DNA of 64,000 bases from Bradyrhizobium sp. LMTR 3 (GTDB lineage: Bacteria > Pseudomonadota > Alphaproteobacteria > Rhizobiales > Xanthobacteraceae), in assembly GCF_001693485.1 (NCBI RefSeq), contig NZ_MAXC01000005.1, positions 1 through 64,000 on the forward strand, given 5' to 3'. The notes below the pieces were generated by a model that was not told the origin of the DNA, did not search any database, and saw nothing but the letters and a program-made list of their open reading frames with translations. The number at the start of each line of letters is the position of its first letter. Position 1 is the first letter of the stretch. Made by a program: the position numbers and the translations under genes. This document shows, piece after piece, positions 47,004 to 55,458 of the stretch.

Positions 47004-48083
47004 TCACACATGATCGTAGTCCACCACGACCTTGTCCGAGCACGGCCGCGCCTGGCAGGTCAGGATGAATCCCGCCTTCAGTTCCCACGGCTCCAGCGAA
47101 TAGTTGACTTCCATCTGCGCCTCGCCCTCGACCAGCTTGGCGCGGCAGGTCGAGCACATGCCGCCCTTGCAGGCGAACGGCAGATCCATGCCGGCGCGCA
47201 ATGCGGCGTCGAGAATGGCCTCTCCTTCGGCGACCGGCACCTCGCGGCGCTTGCCGTCGATGATCAGGGAGGCGATCGCCCTCGGCGGCGCGGACGGCTC
47301 GACAATCCTCTTCGCGCGCGGCTTGCCGCCGAATTCCGAGACAAAGCGCTCGACATGGATGCGATCCTCGGCAATGCCGATCTCGCGGCAAGTGGTCTCG
47401 ATGTCCTCGCTCATACCCATGGGGCCGCAGATGAAGACGTGATCGACACTCGAGGCTGATACCAGCGAGCGCAGCAGCACGCGCACTTTCGCGCCATCGA
47501 GCCGGCCATGCAGGATCGGGATATCCTGCTCCTCGCCCGAGATGACGTGGAACAGCGACAACCGCTGCATGAAGCGGTCTTTCAGTTCCTCGAGTTCTTC
47601 GAGGAACAGCATGTTTGACGTCGTGCGGTTGCCGTAAAACAGGAAGAACCGGCTATTCGGCTCGCGCGCCAGCACGCCCTTGACGATCGACAGGATCGGC
47701 GTGATGCCGCTTCCTGCGGCAAATCCGACATAGACCCTCGCCTCATCCGGCGCAGGGGCGACGCCGAAGCGGCCGGTCGGCGTCATCACGTCGAGCTCGT
47801 CGCCGGCCTTCAATTCGTCTGCTGCCCAGTTCGAAAACGCGCCGCCATCGACCTTCTTCACCGCGATGCGCAACTCGCCGTCGTCAGGCCCCGAGCAGAT
47901 CGAATAGGAGCGGCGCACTTCCTCGCCGTCCATCGTGGTACGCAAAGTGAGGTATTGTCCCGGCGCAAAACTGTAGTCGCCTTCCAGCTCCTTCGGGATC
48001 GCAAACGTAATCGACACCGCATCCACAGCCTCGCGACGGAGGTCGTTGACGGCAAGGCGGTGAAAGCGCGGCGCGACCGACAT
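47004..48083 (-). CDS. paaE: phenylacetyl-CoA 1,2-epoxidase, reductase subunit
   Basis: A 359-residue electron-transfer protein that feeds the PaaABC(D) epoxidase. The FAD domain is recognisable by GQYLTLRTTMDGEEVRRSYS (near residue 45), then the NADPH domain GFAAGSGITPILSIVKG and FICGPMGMSEDIE. The C-terminal 2Fe-2S ferredoxin domain has CKGGMCSTCRAKLVEG and a final LTCQARP. Start MSVAPRFHRLAV at 48083 has AGGGGA 5 bases upstream. Confidence 0.95.
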   Translation of the reverse strand: MSVAPRFHRLAVNDLRREAVDAVSITFAIPKELEGDYSFAPGQYLTLRTTMDGEEVRRSYSICSGPDDGELRIAVKKVDGGAFSNWAADELKAGDELDVMTPTGRFGVAPAPDEARVYVGFAAGSGITPILSIVKGVLAREPNSRFFLFYGNRTTSNMLFLEELEELKDRFMQRLSLFHVISGEEQDIPILHGRLDGAKVRVLLRSLVSASSVDHVFICGPMGMSEDIETTCREIGIAEDRIHVERFVSEFGGKPRAKRIVEPSAPPRAIASLIIDGKRREVPVAEGEAILDAALRAGMDLPFACKGGMCSTCRAKLVEGEAQMEVNYSLEPWELKAGFILTCQARPCSDKVVVDYDHV

Positions 48084-48098
48084 CAGCAGTCCCCTATC

Positions 48099-48182
48099 GT
48101 CATTGCGAGGAGCGCAGCGACGAAGCAATCCACACTTGTGTTGCTGCGGCTCCATGGATTGCTTCGCTTCGCTCGCAATGAC
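48099..48182. repeat. palindromic intergenic repeat, family C (copy 2), between paaD and paaE
   Basis: GTCATTGCGAGGAGCGCAGC then GACGAAGCAATCCA at the left and TGGATTGCTTCGCTTCGCTC then GCAATGAC at the right. It fills the paaD-paaE gap. Confidence 0.85.
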
Positions 48183-48194
48183 GGCATAATGGCC

Positions 48195-48698
48195 TCAATG
48201 ACACTTGAAATAATCAAAGGGTTCGCGGCAGGCCTTGCAACGCCACAGCGCCTTGCAGGAGGTCGAGCCGAACTCGGACAGCAGCTCGGTGTTTTGCGAG
48301 CCGCATTGCGGGCACGCCACCTGCTGTTCGCCGAACAGCGCGCGACGCGAGCGTGAGGCCTGCGGCGGGGCGATGCCGTATTCCCGGAGCTTGTTGCGGC
48401 CGTCGTCGCTCATCCAGTCCGTGGTCCAGGCCGGCGACAGCACGGTGCGGACCGTCGGGCGCGGCATTCCGGCGCGTTCCAGCGCCAGCTCGATTTCGAG
48501 CGCGATCATGTTCATCGCCGGACAGCCGGAGTAAGTGGGCGTAATCGCGACCTCAACGCGGCCGTCATGAACCTCAACCTCGCGCAGCACGCCGAGATCG
48601 GCGATCGTAAGCACCGGTATTTCGGGATCGACCACCTGTGCCGCCGCCTCCCAGGCGCGGCGGCGCAGATCGCTATCGCTGTGGATGGCCGTTACCAT
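48195..48698 (-). CDS. paaD: phenylacetyl-CoA epoxidase maturation protein
   Basis: A 167-residue protein with an N-terminal DUF59/MIP18 domain (VVDPEIPVLTIADLGVLREV, TYSGCPAMNMI) and a C-terminal zinc-ribbon with Cys pairs in ACPQCGSQN and WRCKACREPFDYFKCH. PaaD is needed for Fe-S or di-iron assembly of the epoxidase. It overlaps the end of paaC by seven bases. Confidence 0.95.
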   Translation of the reverse strand: MVTAIHSDSDLRRRAWEAAAQVVDPEIPVLTIADLGVLREVEVHDGRVEVAITPTYSGCPAMNMIALEIELALERAGMPRPTVRTVLSPAWTTDWMSDDGRNKLREYGIAPPQASRSRRALFGEQQVACPQCGSQNTELLSEFGSTSCKALWRCKACREPFDYFKCH

Positions 48699-49468
48699 GT
48701 CGCCCCCGGAAACGTCCGCTGCATCGATTGTAATTCACTCAGGAGATGGCCGAGATGCTCGCTGTGCCGCCCACTGCGGCCACCCTGCTGCATCCACTTA
48801 TTATCAGGCAGAACAAGCGTCGCTTCGTGGACGACATCCGATACCGCCTTCAGCCATTGCGGGCGCAAGGTAGCAGGGTCGATCGCAATGCCGGCATCGA
48901 TCAGGCCGCGCTCGCTGTCGTCGACCTCAAACATCTCGCCGGTGAAAGCCCAGAGCTCGTCGATCGCTCCTTGCGCGCGGCGGTGGCTTTCCTCGGTGCC
49001 GTCGCCGAGACGGACGATCCATTCCGAGGAATGCCGGACGTGATAGGCGCTTTCCTTTTCCGACTTCGCCGCGATCGCCGCCAGCGTTGCATCGGTGGAA
49101 CGCATCATCGCGCGCCAATAGAGATCGGCGAACGCAGCATAGAAGAACTGCCGCACCATGGTGCGCGCGAAATCGCCGTTCGGCTGTTCCAGCAGCAGGA
49201 GATTTCGGTACTGCCTGACGTCGCGGAGATAAGCGAACTTGTCCTCGTCGTTGCCCCTGCCCTCGACCTTGGCCGCGTAGGTATAGAGCTCGCGCGCCTG
49301 GCCGAGCAGATCGAGACCCATATTGGCGAGCGCCATGTCCTCTTCCAGCATCGGCGCATGGCCGCACCATTCCGACAGCCGATGGCCCAGGATCAACGCA
49401 TCGTCAGCGCGGCGCAGGGTGTAGAGCACCAGCGGCGTTTCGGAGACGGTGATGTTGGCTGCGGCCAT
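48692..49468 (-). CDS. paaC: phenylacetyl-CoA 1,2-epoxidase, structural subunit PaaC
   Basis: A 258-residue ferritin-like helical subunit which pairs with catalytic PaaA. Landmarks: LRRADDALILGHRLSEWCGH (residues 18-37), ALANMGLDLLGQARELYTYA, DLYWRAMMRSTD and HVRHSSEWIVRLGDGTEES. Its start is 192 bases after paaB because a family E repeat is inserted. Confidence 0.95.
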   Translation of the reverse strand: MAAANITVSETPLVLYTLRRADDALILGHRLSEWCGHAPMLEEDMALANMGLDLLGQARELYTYAAKVEGRGNDEDKFAYLRDVRQYRNLLLLEQPNGDFARTMVRQFFYAAFADLYWRAMMRSTDATLAAIAAKSEKESAYHVRHSSEWIVRLGDGTEESHRRAQGAIDELWAFTGEMFEVDDSERGLIDAGIAIDPATLRPQWLKAVSDVVHEATLVLPDNKWMQQGGRSGRHSEHLGHLLSELQSMQRTFPGATW

Positions 49469-49496
49469 ACTTTATTCCTGTCTATTCACATTCCGA

Positions 49497-49649
49497 CCTC
49501 ATCCTGAGGAGCGCCGAAGGCGCGTCTCGAAGGATGGGCTGCGAGTCCCGTTGCCGCCATCCTTCGAGACGCTTGCTTCGCAAGCTCCTCAGGATGAGGT
49601 CTGGGGCCTCATGGTTCGAGACGGCGCTGCGCGCCTCCTCACCGTGAGG
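49497..49649. repeat. palindromic intergenic repeat, family E (copy 2), between paaB and paaC
   Basis: Three linked hairpin units: CCTCATCCTGAGGAGCGCC, CATCCTTCGAGACGCTTGCT then CCTCAGGATGAGG, and CCTCATGGTTCGAGACGGCG then CCTCACCGTGAGG. Confidence 0.85.
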
Positions 49650-49660
49650 GGAGAAAGAGT

Positions 49661-49948
49661 TCACATATGCCCGACTTCGTCGGGCACGTCGTAAAACGTC
49701 GGGTGCCGGTAGATCTTCGACTCCGCCGGCTCGAACATCATGCCTTTCTCGGACGGATCGGACGCCGTGATCGCGCTCGACGGCACCACCCAGATCGAGA
49801 GGCCCTCGCCGCGGCGGGTGTAGATGTCGCGGGCGGCCTGCAGCGCCAGCGTGGCGTCGGTGGCATGCAGCGAGCCGACATGCTTGTGCGCCAGCCCGTT
49901 GCGGCTGCGGATGAAAACTTCCCAGAGCGGAATGTTCGGCGTCGCCAT
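49661..49948 (-). CDS. paaB: phenylacetyl-CoA 1,2-epoxidase, subunit PaaB
   Basis: A small 95-residue subunit of the epoxidase complex. It has the family start IPLWEVFIRSRNGLAHKHVG then SLHATDATLALQAARDIYTR, and ends with YRHPTFYDVPDEVGHM. It lies 11 bases after paaA. Confidence 0.95.
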   Translation of the reverse strand: MATPNIPLWEVFIRSRNGLAHKHVGSLHATDATLALQAARDIYTRRGEGLSIWVVPSSAITASDPSEKGMMFEPAESKIYRHPTFYDVPDEVGHM

Positions 49949-49959
49949 CGTTGGTCTCC

Positions 49960-50952
49960 CTACTCAGCGGCCTGCAAGGCGGCGCGCTGCCGGCGTTTCT
50001 CGGCATAGGCCATCGCTGCTTCGCGCACCCAGGCGCCGTCCTCATGCGCCTTGCGCCGCGCCGCCAGACGGTCGCGGTTGCAGGGACCGTTGCCTGCCAG
50101 CACCTGCTTGAACTCGTCCCAATCAATCGCGCTGTATTCCCAATTGCCGTTCGCGTTCTGCTTCATGCCGGGATCGGGAATCGTAAGCCCCAGGAACTGG
50201 GCCTGCGGCACGGTGGCATCGATGAATTTCTGCCGCAGCTCGTCGTTGGAGAAACGCTTGATCTTCCACTTGGTCGAGGTGTCGCTGTGCTGGCTGACCT
50301 GGTCGGGCGGGCCGAACATCATCAGCACCGGCCACCACCAGCGGTTCAGCGCGTCCTGCGCCATCGCCTTCTGCTCGTCAGTGCCGCGGCACAGCGTCAG
50401 CATGATCTCAAAACCCTGGCGCTGGTGGAAAGACTCTTCCTTGCAGACGCGGATCATCGCGCGCGCGTAAGGACCATAGGAGCAGCGGCACAGCGGGATC
50501 TGGTTCATGATCGCCGCGCCATCGACCAGCCAGCCGATGGTGCCGATGTCGGCCCAGGTCAGCGTCGGATAATTGAAGATCGAGGAATACTTTGCCTTGC
50601 CCGCGAGCATCGCGTCGACCAGCTCTTCGCGCGAAGAACCGAGCGTCTCGGCGGCGGCGTAGAGGTAGAGGCCGTGGCCGCACTCATCCTGCACCTTGGC
50701 GAGCAGCGCCGCCTTGCGGCGCAGCGACGGCGCGCGGGTGATCCAGTTGCCTTCGGGCAGCATGCCGACGATTTCGGAATGCGCGTGCTGCGAAATCTGC
50801 CGCGTCAGCGTCTTGCGGTAGGCGGCCGGCATCCAGTCGTTGGGCTCGATGCGCTCGTCGGCATCGATGCGCGCCTGAAACTGCGCAGCCCGCGTGGCGT
50901 CCTCAATGTGGCGGTCGTCGCCGTCGGACGTGTTGAGCGCCTGCGTGTACAT
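49960..50952 (-). CDS. paaA: phenylacetyl-CoA 1,2-epoxidase, catalytic subunit PaaA
   Basis: A 330-residue di-iron oxygenase subunit that epoxidises the aromatic ring of phenylacetyl-CoA. The ferritin-like di-iron ligands fall in [20 protein letters not shown] (near residue 90) and [17 protein letters not shown] (near 175). Start [13 protein letters not shown] at 50952 has GGGAGGT 6 bases upstream; an earlier in-frame start would lie inside the promoter. It is the first structural gene after paaX. Confidence 0.96.
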   Translation of the reverse strand: MYTQALNTSDGDDRHIEDATRAAQFQARIDADERIEPNDWMPAAYRKTLTRQISQHAHSEIVGMLPEGNWITRAPSLRRKAALLAKVQDECGHGLYLYAAAETLGSSREELVDAMLAGKAKYSSIFNYPTLTWADIGTIGWLVDGAAIMNQIPLCRCSYGPYARAMIRVCKEESFHQRQGFEIMLTLCRGTDEQKAMAQDALNRWWWPVLMMFGPPDQVSQHSDTSTKWKIKRFSNDELRQKFIDATVPQAQFLGLTIPDPGMKQNANGNWEYSAIDWDEFKQVLAGNGPCNRDRLAARRKAHEDGAWVREAAMAYAEKRRQRAALQAAE

Positions 50953-50980
50953 GGCGGACCTCCCGGAATTTATTGGGAGG

Positions 50981-51016
50981 AAATATATAACACAAATTAT
51001 GATATGCAATATATTT
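50981..51016. promoter_or_regulatory. candidate PaaX operator / paaA promoter
   Basis: An AT-rich block in otherwise GC-rich DNA, with a perfect inverted pair AAATATAT (50981-50988) and ATATATTT (51009-51016), between the paaX stop and paaA start. Its place fits a repressor site for PaaX and the promoter of the structural genes. Confidence 0.5.
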
Positions 51017-51027
51017 CTGTAACATAT

Positions 51028-51897
51028 CTACGGCCCGTCAAACCGCTTCGAAAGTTCCCCGCCGGGTTTCGGCAGGGACCCGCTTTCGTTGATCGCATGG
51101 CGGTCAAGCCACTGTTCGGACGCGGGAAGCAGCGCGCGATAGATCTCGCCACAGAGCGTTCGGGCGGCCCTGCCCGGCCAGTCCGCGGGCAATAGCGCGG
51201 TCGGCAGCAATGGGTCGCGCAGCACGACGCGACGGTAATGATGGATCAGGAGGATCCGTGCGGTGAACGCGTCGGCCTCGGTCAACCGCTCGCCGCGACC
51301 GAGCCAGCCGTGCAGCGGCTCGAAGGTCTTCATGAATTTCTGATAGGCGTCGGCGGTGCGATCGAGCGGCCAGCTTTCGCTGAGCAGACGCCGCCCGCTG
51401 TCGTCTTCCGCCGACACTTCGAGACGAATGGCGCCGGAGGCTTCCGCAGGCACCGGCACGCCCGACGGCGCCACCCATACGCCCGGTAGCGGACTGCCGA
51501 AACCAGCGTTCTTCAGCGCCTCGCGCGCGGCGTCGCGATCTCCGCCATTGCCGATCAGCAGCAGTTCAAATCGCCCGGTCCAGTCGGAGGCTGGCGGGCC
51601 GTATATGTGCCTGGTTGCGATATCAAATGTTTGCCGACCGCTCTGCACGAGCCGGTAGAAGCTGTTGCGACCGATTCTATTGCGCTCGAACCAGCCGTCG
51701 GCCGTCAGCCGCGACATCGCGGTGCGCACCACGCTGGCATCGATGTCGAGCTGCTCGAAAAATTCCAGCAGCGTACCGAGCCAGACCGAGCCGCCGCGCG
51801 GCACGATAGCATCGCCGAATACGGTGATGACGATCGATCCGGTGCGCGACGGTTCGCGCTTCAACTGCTGAATGATGCGGGCAAGCGGCGGCGACAT
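51028..51897 (-). CDS. paaX: phenylacetic acid degradation repressor
   Basis: A 289-residue repressor with an N-terminal winged helix (SVVRTAMSRLTADGWFERNR near residues 54-73), the middle PaaX domain and the C-terminal domain ending LLPADWPGRAARTLCGEIYR. PaaX proteins let go of DNA on binding phenylacetyl-CoA. The gene lies directly before paaA on the same strand, an arrangement that suggests self-control as well. Confidence 0.94.
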   Translation of the reverse strand: MSPPLARIIQQLKREPSRTGSIVITVFGDAIVPRGGSVWLGTLLEFFEQLDIDASVVRTAMSRLTADGWFERNRIGRNSFYRLVQSGRQTFDIATRHIYGPPASDWTGRFELLLIGNGGDRDAAREALKNAGFGSPLPGVWVAPSGVPVPAEASGAIRLEVSAEDDSGRRLLSESWPLDRTADAYQKFMKTFEPLHGWLGRGERLTEADAFTARILLIHHYRRVVLRDPLLPTALLPADWPGRAARTLCGEIYRALLPASEQWLDRHAINESGSLPKPGGELSKRFDGP

Positions 51898-52290
51898 GCG
51901 TCAAGGCATAGCGCGTTTTGCCGAGATGCAACAACGCTGATGCTGCAGCACGGCCGCATGGTTCGAGACGCGCTGCGCTGCCGCTCCTCGCTATGAGGGT
52001 CTAAAACATGATGAAATTAGGTTTGATTGCGACCAGGAAGAAGGTGAGCTCCCTCTCCCGCTTGCGGGGAGGGCTGGGGTGGGGGTGTCTCCACGGGCGA
52101 CGCTGCCCGAGCGGAGAGAGCCCCCACCCGGCGCTTCGCGCCGACCTCCCCCGCAAGCGGGAGAGGTGAAACGCGGATGCGGCCAAATCGATCTAACCAA
52201 TTATCATCGTGCTCAAGACCTCCTCCTGAGGAGCAGCCGTAGGCCGCGTCTCGAAGGATGAAGCCCCGAACTGCAGAGCGTGCGTACGGA
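51898..52290. other. intergenic region with nested repeats, lipase-like gene / paaX
   Basis: 393 bases. It holds a half copy of family E (51958-51997), a complete family B repeat (52051-52166), and another family E half copy (52211-52262). The spacer between them (52000-52045 and 52170-52205) is less GC-rich. No gene is supported. Confidence 0.6.
51958..52262. repeat. composite repeat: family B flanked by family E halves
   Basis: Left E half CATGGTTCGAGACGCGCTGC then CTCCTCGCTATGAGG; B arms at 52051-52088 and 52114-52166; right E half TCCTCCTGAGGAGCAGCCG then GCGTCTCGAAGGATG. Confidence 0.65.
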
Positions 52291-53061
52291 CTACCGATGC
52301 GGATTCGGGTAAACCACGCTGCGCCAGCCGCTTCGATCGAACGGCGACCACTTGCCTTCCGGCTGCGCCAGGCGATCGGCAACCGCATAGACCACGGCCG
52401 GGTGATGGCCCATGCCGCAATGGCTGCTTTCGACCTCGATGCTCTCGGATGTCGCTGACGTCTTTTCCATGCAGCCCTGCCAGGCGCAGATGCCGTCGGT
52501 GCGGCTGAAGATTGCGGTGGTCGGCACCGGCGGCGTCGCCGACAGCGCGCCGCCAAAACGGGGATCCTCTTCGTCGGCGCGACGGCCGCTCGCCAGCTCA
52601 TAGACGCGCCAGGCGTTGGTCGCCTTCGGGCCTGACGCAAACGGGCTGCCGAGCGTGATCACCGAGCGCACGCGCTCCGGCATCATCTTGGCAAGCTGAC
52701 GCGCATAGAGACCGCCGAGACTCCAGCCGACCAGCGAGACCTTGCGGCCGTGTGTGTCGTTCAACTCCTGCACCAGATCGACCATGGCGTTCTGCACGCC
52801 GTGGCGCAGGCCGAGGTTGCGCCCCTGACGCCAGCCGCTGACGGCATAGCCGCGCGTGCGCAGGAAGCTGCGCAGCGGTCGCGTCGAGGTGTCGGATGCA
52901 ACGAGACCGGGCAACACCAGCACGGGATGCCCGTCGCCGCGTGGCGCCAGACTCAGCAATGGCAGCGCCCCCAGAAACGCGCCGAGTTCGTGAATGGCAC
53001 GGCCCTCCAGAAGCATCAGGGTTCTGGACGGCGGCGAAAGCGTCTGTGCTGCAACGGACAT
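52291..53061 (-). CDS. lipase-like alpha/beta hydrolase
   Basis: A 256-residue hydrolase. The fold starts VLVLPGLVASDTSTRPL near residue 48. The nucleophile Ser is in SLVGWSLGGLYARQLAK near residue 114, with AIFSRTDGICAW near 190 for the acid, and HCGMGHHPAVVYAVAD near 215 for the His. It resembles esterase/lipases of the triacylglycerol lipase type, but no substrate is known. The second of two adjacent ATGs (53061) is preferred, since GGAG lies 5 bases before it and only 2 before the first. Confidence 0.85.
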   Translation of the reverse strand: MSVAAQTLSPPSRTLMLLEGRAIHELGAFLGALPLLSLAPRGDGHPVLVLPGLVASDTSTRPLRSFLRTRGYAVSGWRQGRNLGLRHGVQNAMVDLVQELNDTHGRKVSLVGWSLGGLYARQLAKMMPERVRSVITLGSPFASGPKATNAWRVYELASGRRADEEDPRFGGALSATPPVPTTAIFSRTDGICAWQGCMEKTSATSESIEVESSHCGMGHHPAVVYAVADRLAQPEGKWSPFDRSGWRSVVYPNPHR

Positions 53062-53247
53062 CATATCTCCTCTCGGGCTCGGCCCCTTGCGTCGCGGCAG
53101 CCGGCCACCGGTTCAGTTAGACGCCAACGCGGTAGAATCGTTCGGCACTGCAATATAGTTCCACAAAAAGCTAGGGAACCGGCTTTCCCCTTGCAAGCAG
53201 TGCAGATCACATCTCGGATAACTAAAAGCGTTGACGTGATGAAATAG

Positions 53248-54534
53248 TCACAGCAGCCGCAGCAGGTATTCGAGAGTGTACAGCGCCAATCCCGCTATCC
53301 CGCCGATCAGCGATCCGTTGAAGCGGATGTATTGCAGGTCGCGGCCGATGTTGATTTCGATCAGCGAGATCAACTGCCCCATGTCCCACGACTTCACCTG
53401 GTCGGAGATGAAGGTCGAGACGCCGCTCTTCTGTTCGGCGATCACGGTGCGCAATACCGCCACGAGCCCCTGGTTGATCTCGGTGCGCAACTCGGCATCG
53501 CCGGCCAGTGCCTCGCCCGCTTTCACGAACATGCGCACCAGATATTGCTCCAACACCTGGGTCTCGCCCGAGGCGCTGCGTTCGAAGAACGAGCGTGCGT
53601 TGGCCCAGATGTGGCGTGCGAGACCCGTCACTTCGGGACGCGCCAGGAGATCGCGCTTCAACCCCTCGATCCGCTCGGCGTAGCTTGGATCGGTGCCGAG
53701 GCGATCGACGAAGGTCATCACCATGCGATCGAACTCGCCGCGGAACGGATGCGCGGGATCGTTGCGGACTTCCTCGAAGAAGGCGGTGGCGGAAGCGACG
53801 ATCTTGTTCACCAGGAACTTGTCGGCGCGATAGAGCTTCAGCAGCGTCGGCAGTTCGGCGCGGATTTTTTCGCGGATCATCGCCATGGTTTCGGCCTGCG
53901 TCATGGTCTGATGCACCGCGCGCAGGATGTCATCGAGCAGGCCTGAATGCCGCCCCTCCTTCACGAATGCGCGCAGCGTTCCGGCCGCCAGCGGCGCGAG
54001 ATCGATCGACATCAGTTGCGCGGTGATGCGGCGGCTGACGAACGTCATCAGCCCGGAGGTCTCCGTCGCCGCCACCGCTTCGGGCAACAGCCGCAGCGCA
54101 AAGCGCGCAAGATCCTCGCTGCGTTTACGGTCGCGCAGCCAGTCGGCGATGAACGCGCCGAAATCGATTTGCCGCAGCTTGGCCTCGACGGGAGCAGCTT
54201 CCAGGAAATGCTTCTCGATGAATTCGCCGAGCTTGTCGGCGATGCGGTGCTGGTTGCTCTGGATGATTGCGGTGTGCGGGATAGGCAGTCCCAGCGGCCG
54301 TTTGAACAGCGCCACCACGGCGTACCAGTCGGCCAGGCCGCCAATGGTGGCAGCTTCCGCAAACGCCGCGATGAAGCCGAAGGCCGGATGCATCGGCAGC
54401 AGCGCTCGTGCGGCGAGGAAGATCGCAAACGTCGCCGCCAGCACCGACGTTGCCAAAATCTTCACGCGCCGCAACTCGGCGGCGCGGATCGCGTCGCCGG
54501 GGCTGTCAATGATGAAGGTGGCCGGAAGGGTCAT
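53248..54534 (-). CDS. DUF445 family membrane protein
   Basis: A 428-residue protein of the DUF445 family. It has one or two N-terminal membrane segments (ILATSVLAATFAIFLAARAL, residues 26-45, then AFGFIAAFAEAATIGGLADW then YAVVALF), a long helical middle, and a C-terminal hydrophobic segment (NGSLIGGIAGLALYTLEYLL). The family has no firmly known function; envelope stability or transport has been suggested. It lies between the phasin and lipase-like genes on the same strand. Confidence 0.9.
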   Translation of the reverse strand: MTLPATFIIDSPGDAIRAAELRRVKILATSVLAATFAIFLAARALLPMHPAFGFIAAFAEAATIGGLADWYAVVALFKRPLGLPIPHTAIIQSNQHRIADKLGEFIEKHFLEAAPVEAKLRQIDFGAFIADWLRDRKRSEDLARFALRLLPEAVAATETSGLMTFVSRRITAQLMSIDLAPLAAGTLRAFVKEGRHSGLLDDILRAVHQTMTQAETMAMIREKIRAELPTLLKLYRADKFLVNKIVASATAFFEEVRNDPAHPFRGEFDRMVMTFVDRLGTDPSYAERIEGLKRDLLARPEVTGLARHIWANARSFFERSASGETQVLEQYLVRMFVKAGEALAGDAELRTEINQGLVAVLRTVIAEQKSGVSTFISDQVKSWDMGQLISLIEINIGRDLQYIRFNGSLIGGIAGLALYTLEYLLRLL

Positions 54535-54589
54535 GACGGCTTTCGGAGAGCTACACCCACTTCAATCATAGCGCGATGCGCCCATCGCC

Positions 54590-54665
54590 GTCATTCCGGG
54601 GCGTGCGAAGCACGAACCCGGAATCTCGAGATTCCGGATCGCCGCTTCGCGTCGTCCGGAATGAC
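54590..54665. repeat. palindromic intergenic repeat, family D (copy 2)
   Basis: Short version of family D: GTCATTCCGGGGCGTGCGAA, with CTCGAGATTCCGG in the middle and CGTCCGGAATGAC at the right end. It lies between DUF445 and the phasin terminator. Confidence 0.8.
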
Positions 54666-54678
54666 AGGGATACCCGCC

Positions 54679-54708
54679 AAAAAAGAAGGCCCGCAAAAGC
54701 GGGCCTTC
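54679..54708 (-). terminator. intrinsic terminator of the phasin gene
   Basis: GAAGGCCCGC-AAAA-GCGGGCCTTC is a perfect 10-bp stem and is followed on the minus strand by at least six T. It begins 28 bases after the phasin stop. It is the clearest intrinsic terminator in the window. Confidence 0.9.
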
Positions 54709-54735
54709 GAAACGGCAGTTGTCAGCGGATCGCGA

Positions 54736-55212
54736 TCAGGCGGTCTTGGAGTAGACCTTGGCAAAGTTGTCCTGCGCGGTCTTGGCGCTGTCGGCGACGA
54801 GCTTGCCGAGATATTCGGTGGTGGCCTTCGCCCGCGTGACGAACACTTCGCCGCGCGCACGGACCAGGTCCGACTGGATCTGGGCGGCTTCGCTCAGCGA
54901 CTTCGCCGAAGCGAGCTTGTCGATGCCGGCGAAGAACGCTTCCGCGTCCTGGAAGAGCGCCTGCTGGATGTTGCGGCTGATCTTGGCGGCCTCGGAAACC
55001 GAACCGGCAACGGCGGTCTCGATCGCAGCGGTCGCCTTCTCCGAACCGGCATAAAGGTCGGCTGCGCGCTCCTTGGCGGTCTCGGTCTGCTTCTTCACGA
55101 ACTCACGGGCGGCTTCCGGAACTTCCAGGTTCTGGAGCTTGGTGAACGCCTCGGTGACGGGGGCGAAGGCATCCTTGACGGTGTTCAGCACGGAATTGGT
55201 TTCGGTGGTCAT
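54736..55212 (-). CDS. phasin (PHA granule protein)
   Basis: A 158-residue, almost wholly helical, Ala/Glu/Lys-rich protein of the phasin 2 family, which coats PHA granules. Landmarks: PVTEAFTKLQNLEVPEAARE, AADLYAGSEKATAAIETAVA and IQSDLVRARGEVFVTRAKAT then TEYLGKLV. Start MTTETNSVLN at 55212. It lies 250 bases downstream of the phaE-phaC-GNAT group on the same strand and has its own promoter region and terminator, as expected for an abundant granule protein. Confidence 0.92.
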   Translation of the reverse strand: MTTETNSVLNTVKDAFAPVTEAFTKLQNLEVPEAAREFVKKQTETAKERAADLYAGSEKATAAIETAVAGSVSEAAKISRNIQQALFQDAEAFFAGIDKLASAKSLSEAAQIQSDLVRARGEVFVTRAKATTEYLGKLVADSAKTAQDNFAKVYSKTA

Positions 55213-55282
55213 TGGGGGTCTCTCCATCCTCGGTTTGAGCTATGGGCTCACCCCGTCCGGATTGGCCCGGGGCACGTGTGTT

Positions 55283-55294
55283 GTGCCATAGTTA
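55283..55294 (-). promoter_or_regulatory. 12-base motif shared by two PHA control regions (copy 1)
   Basis: TAACTATGGCAC on the minus strand, about 70 bases before the phasin start codon. The identical 12-mer lies before phaE at 57627-57638. Confidence 0.35.
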
Positions 55295-55304
55295 ATGGTG
55301 CGTC

Positions 55305-55320
55305 GCAACATTAATGTTGC
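55305..55320. promoter_or_regulatory. perfect 16-bp palindrome upstream of phasin
   Basis: GCAACATTAATGTTGC, with TGCG and GCAC next to it. TGC/GCA-rich sites of this kind are bound by the PHA regulator PhaR in other alphaproteobacteria, so this is a candidate PhaR operator. Confidence 0.45.
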
Positions 55321-55458
55321 ACCGCGATATCACAAATTCGTGAAACGCCTAATGGATGAGCGGTCCGCCCAGAGAACCGGCAAAAGTTCCACTTTAGGCT
55401 AATGCCGGAGTCGCCCCATCTACTTTGCATGGGGTTGTTTTCGCGATTTTGGGTTTGG

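Noticed and set aside
55283..55300. Sigma54 promoter before phasin (TGGCAC present)
   Set aside because: The TGGCAC box is there, but no TTGC follows at the needed distance.
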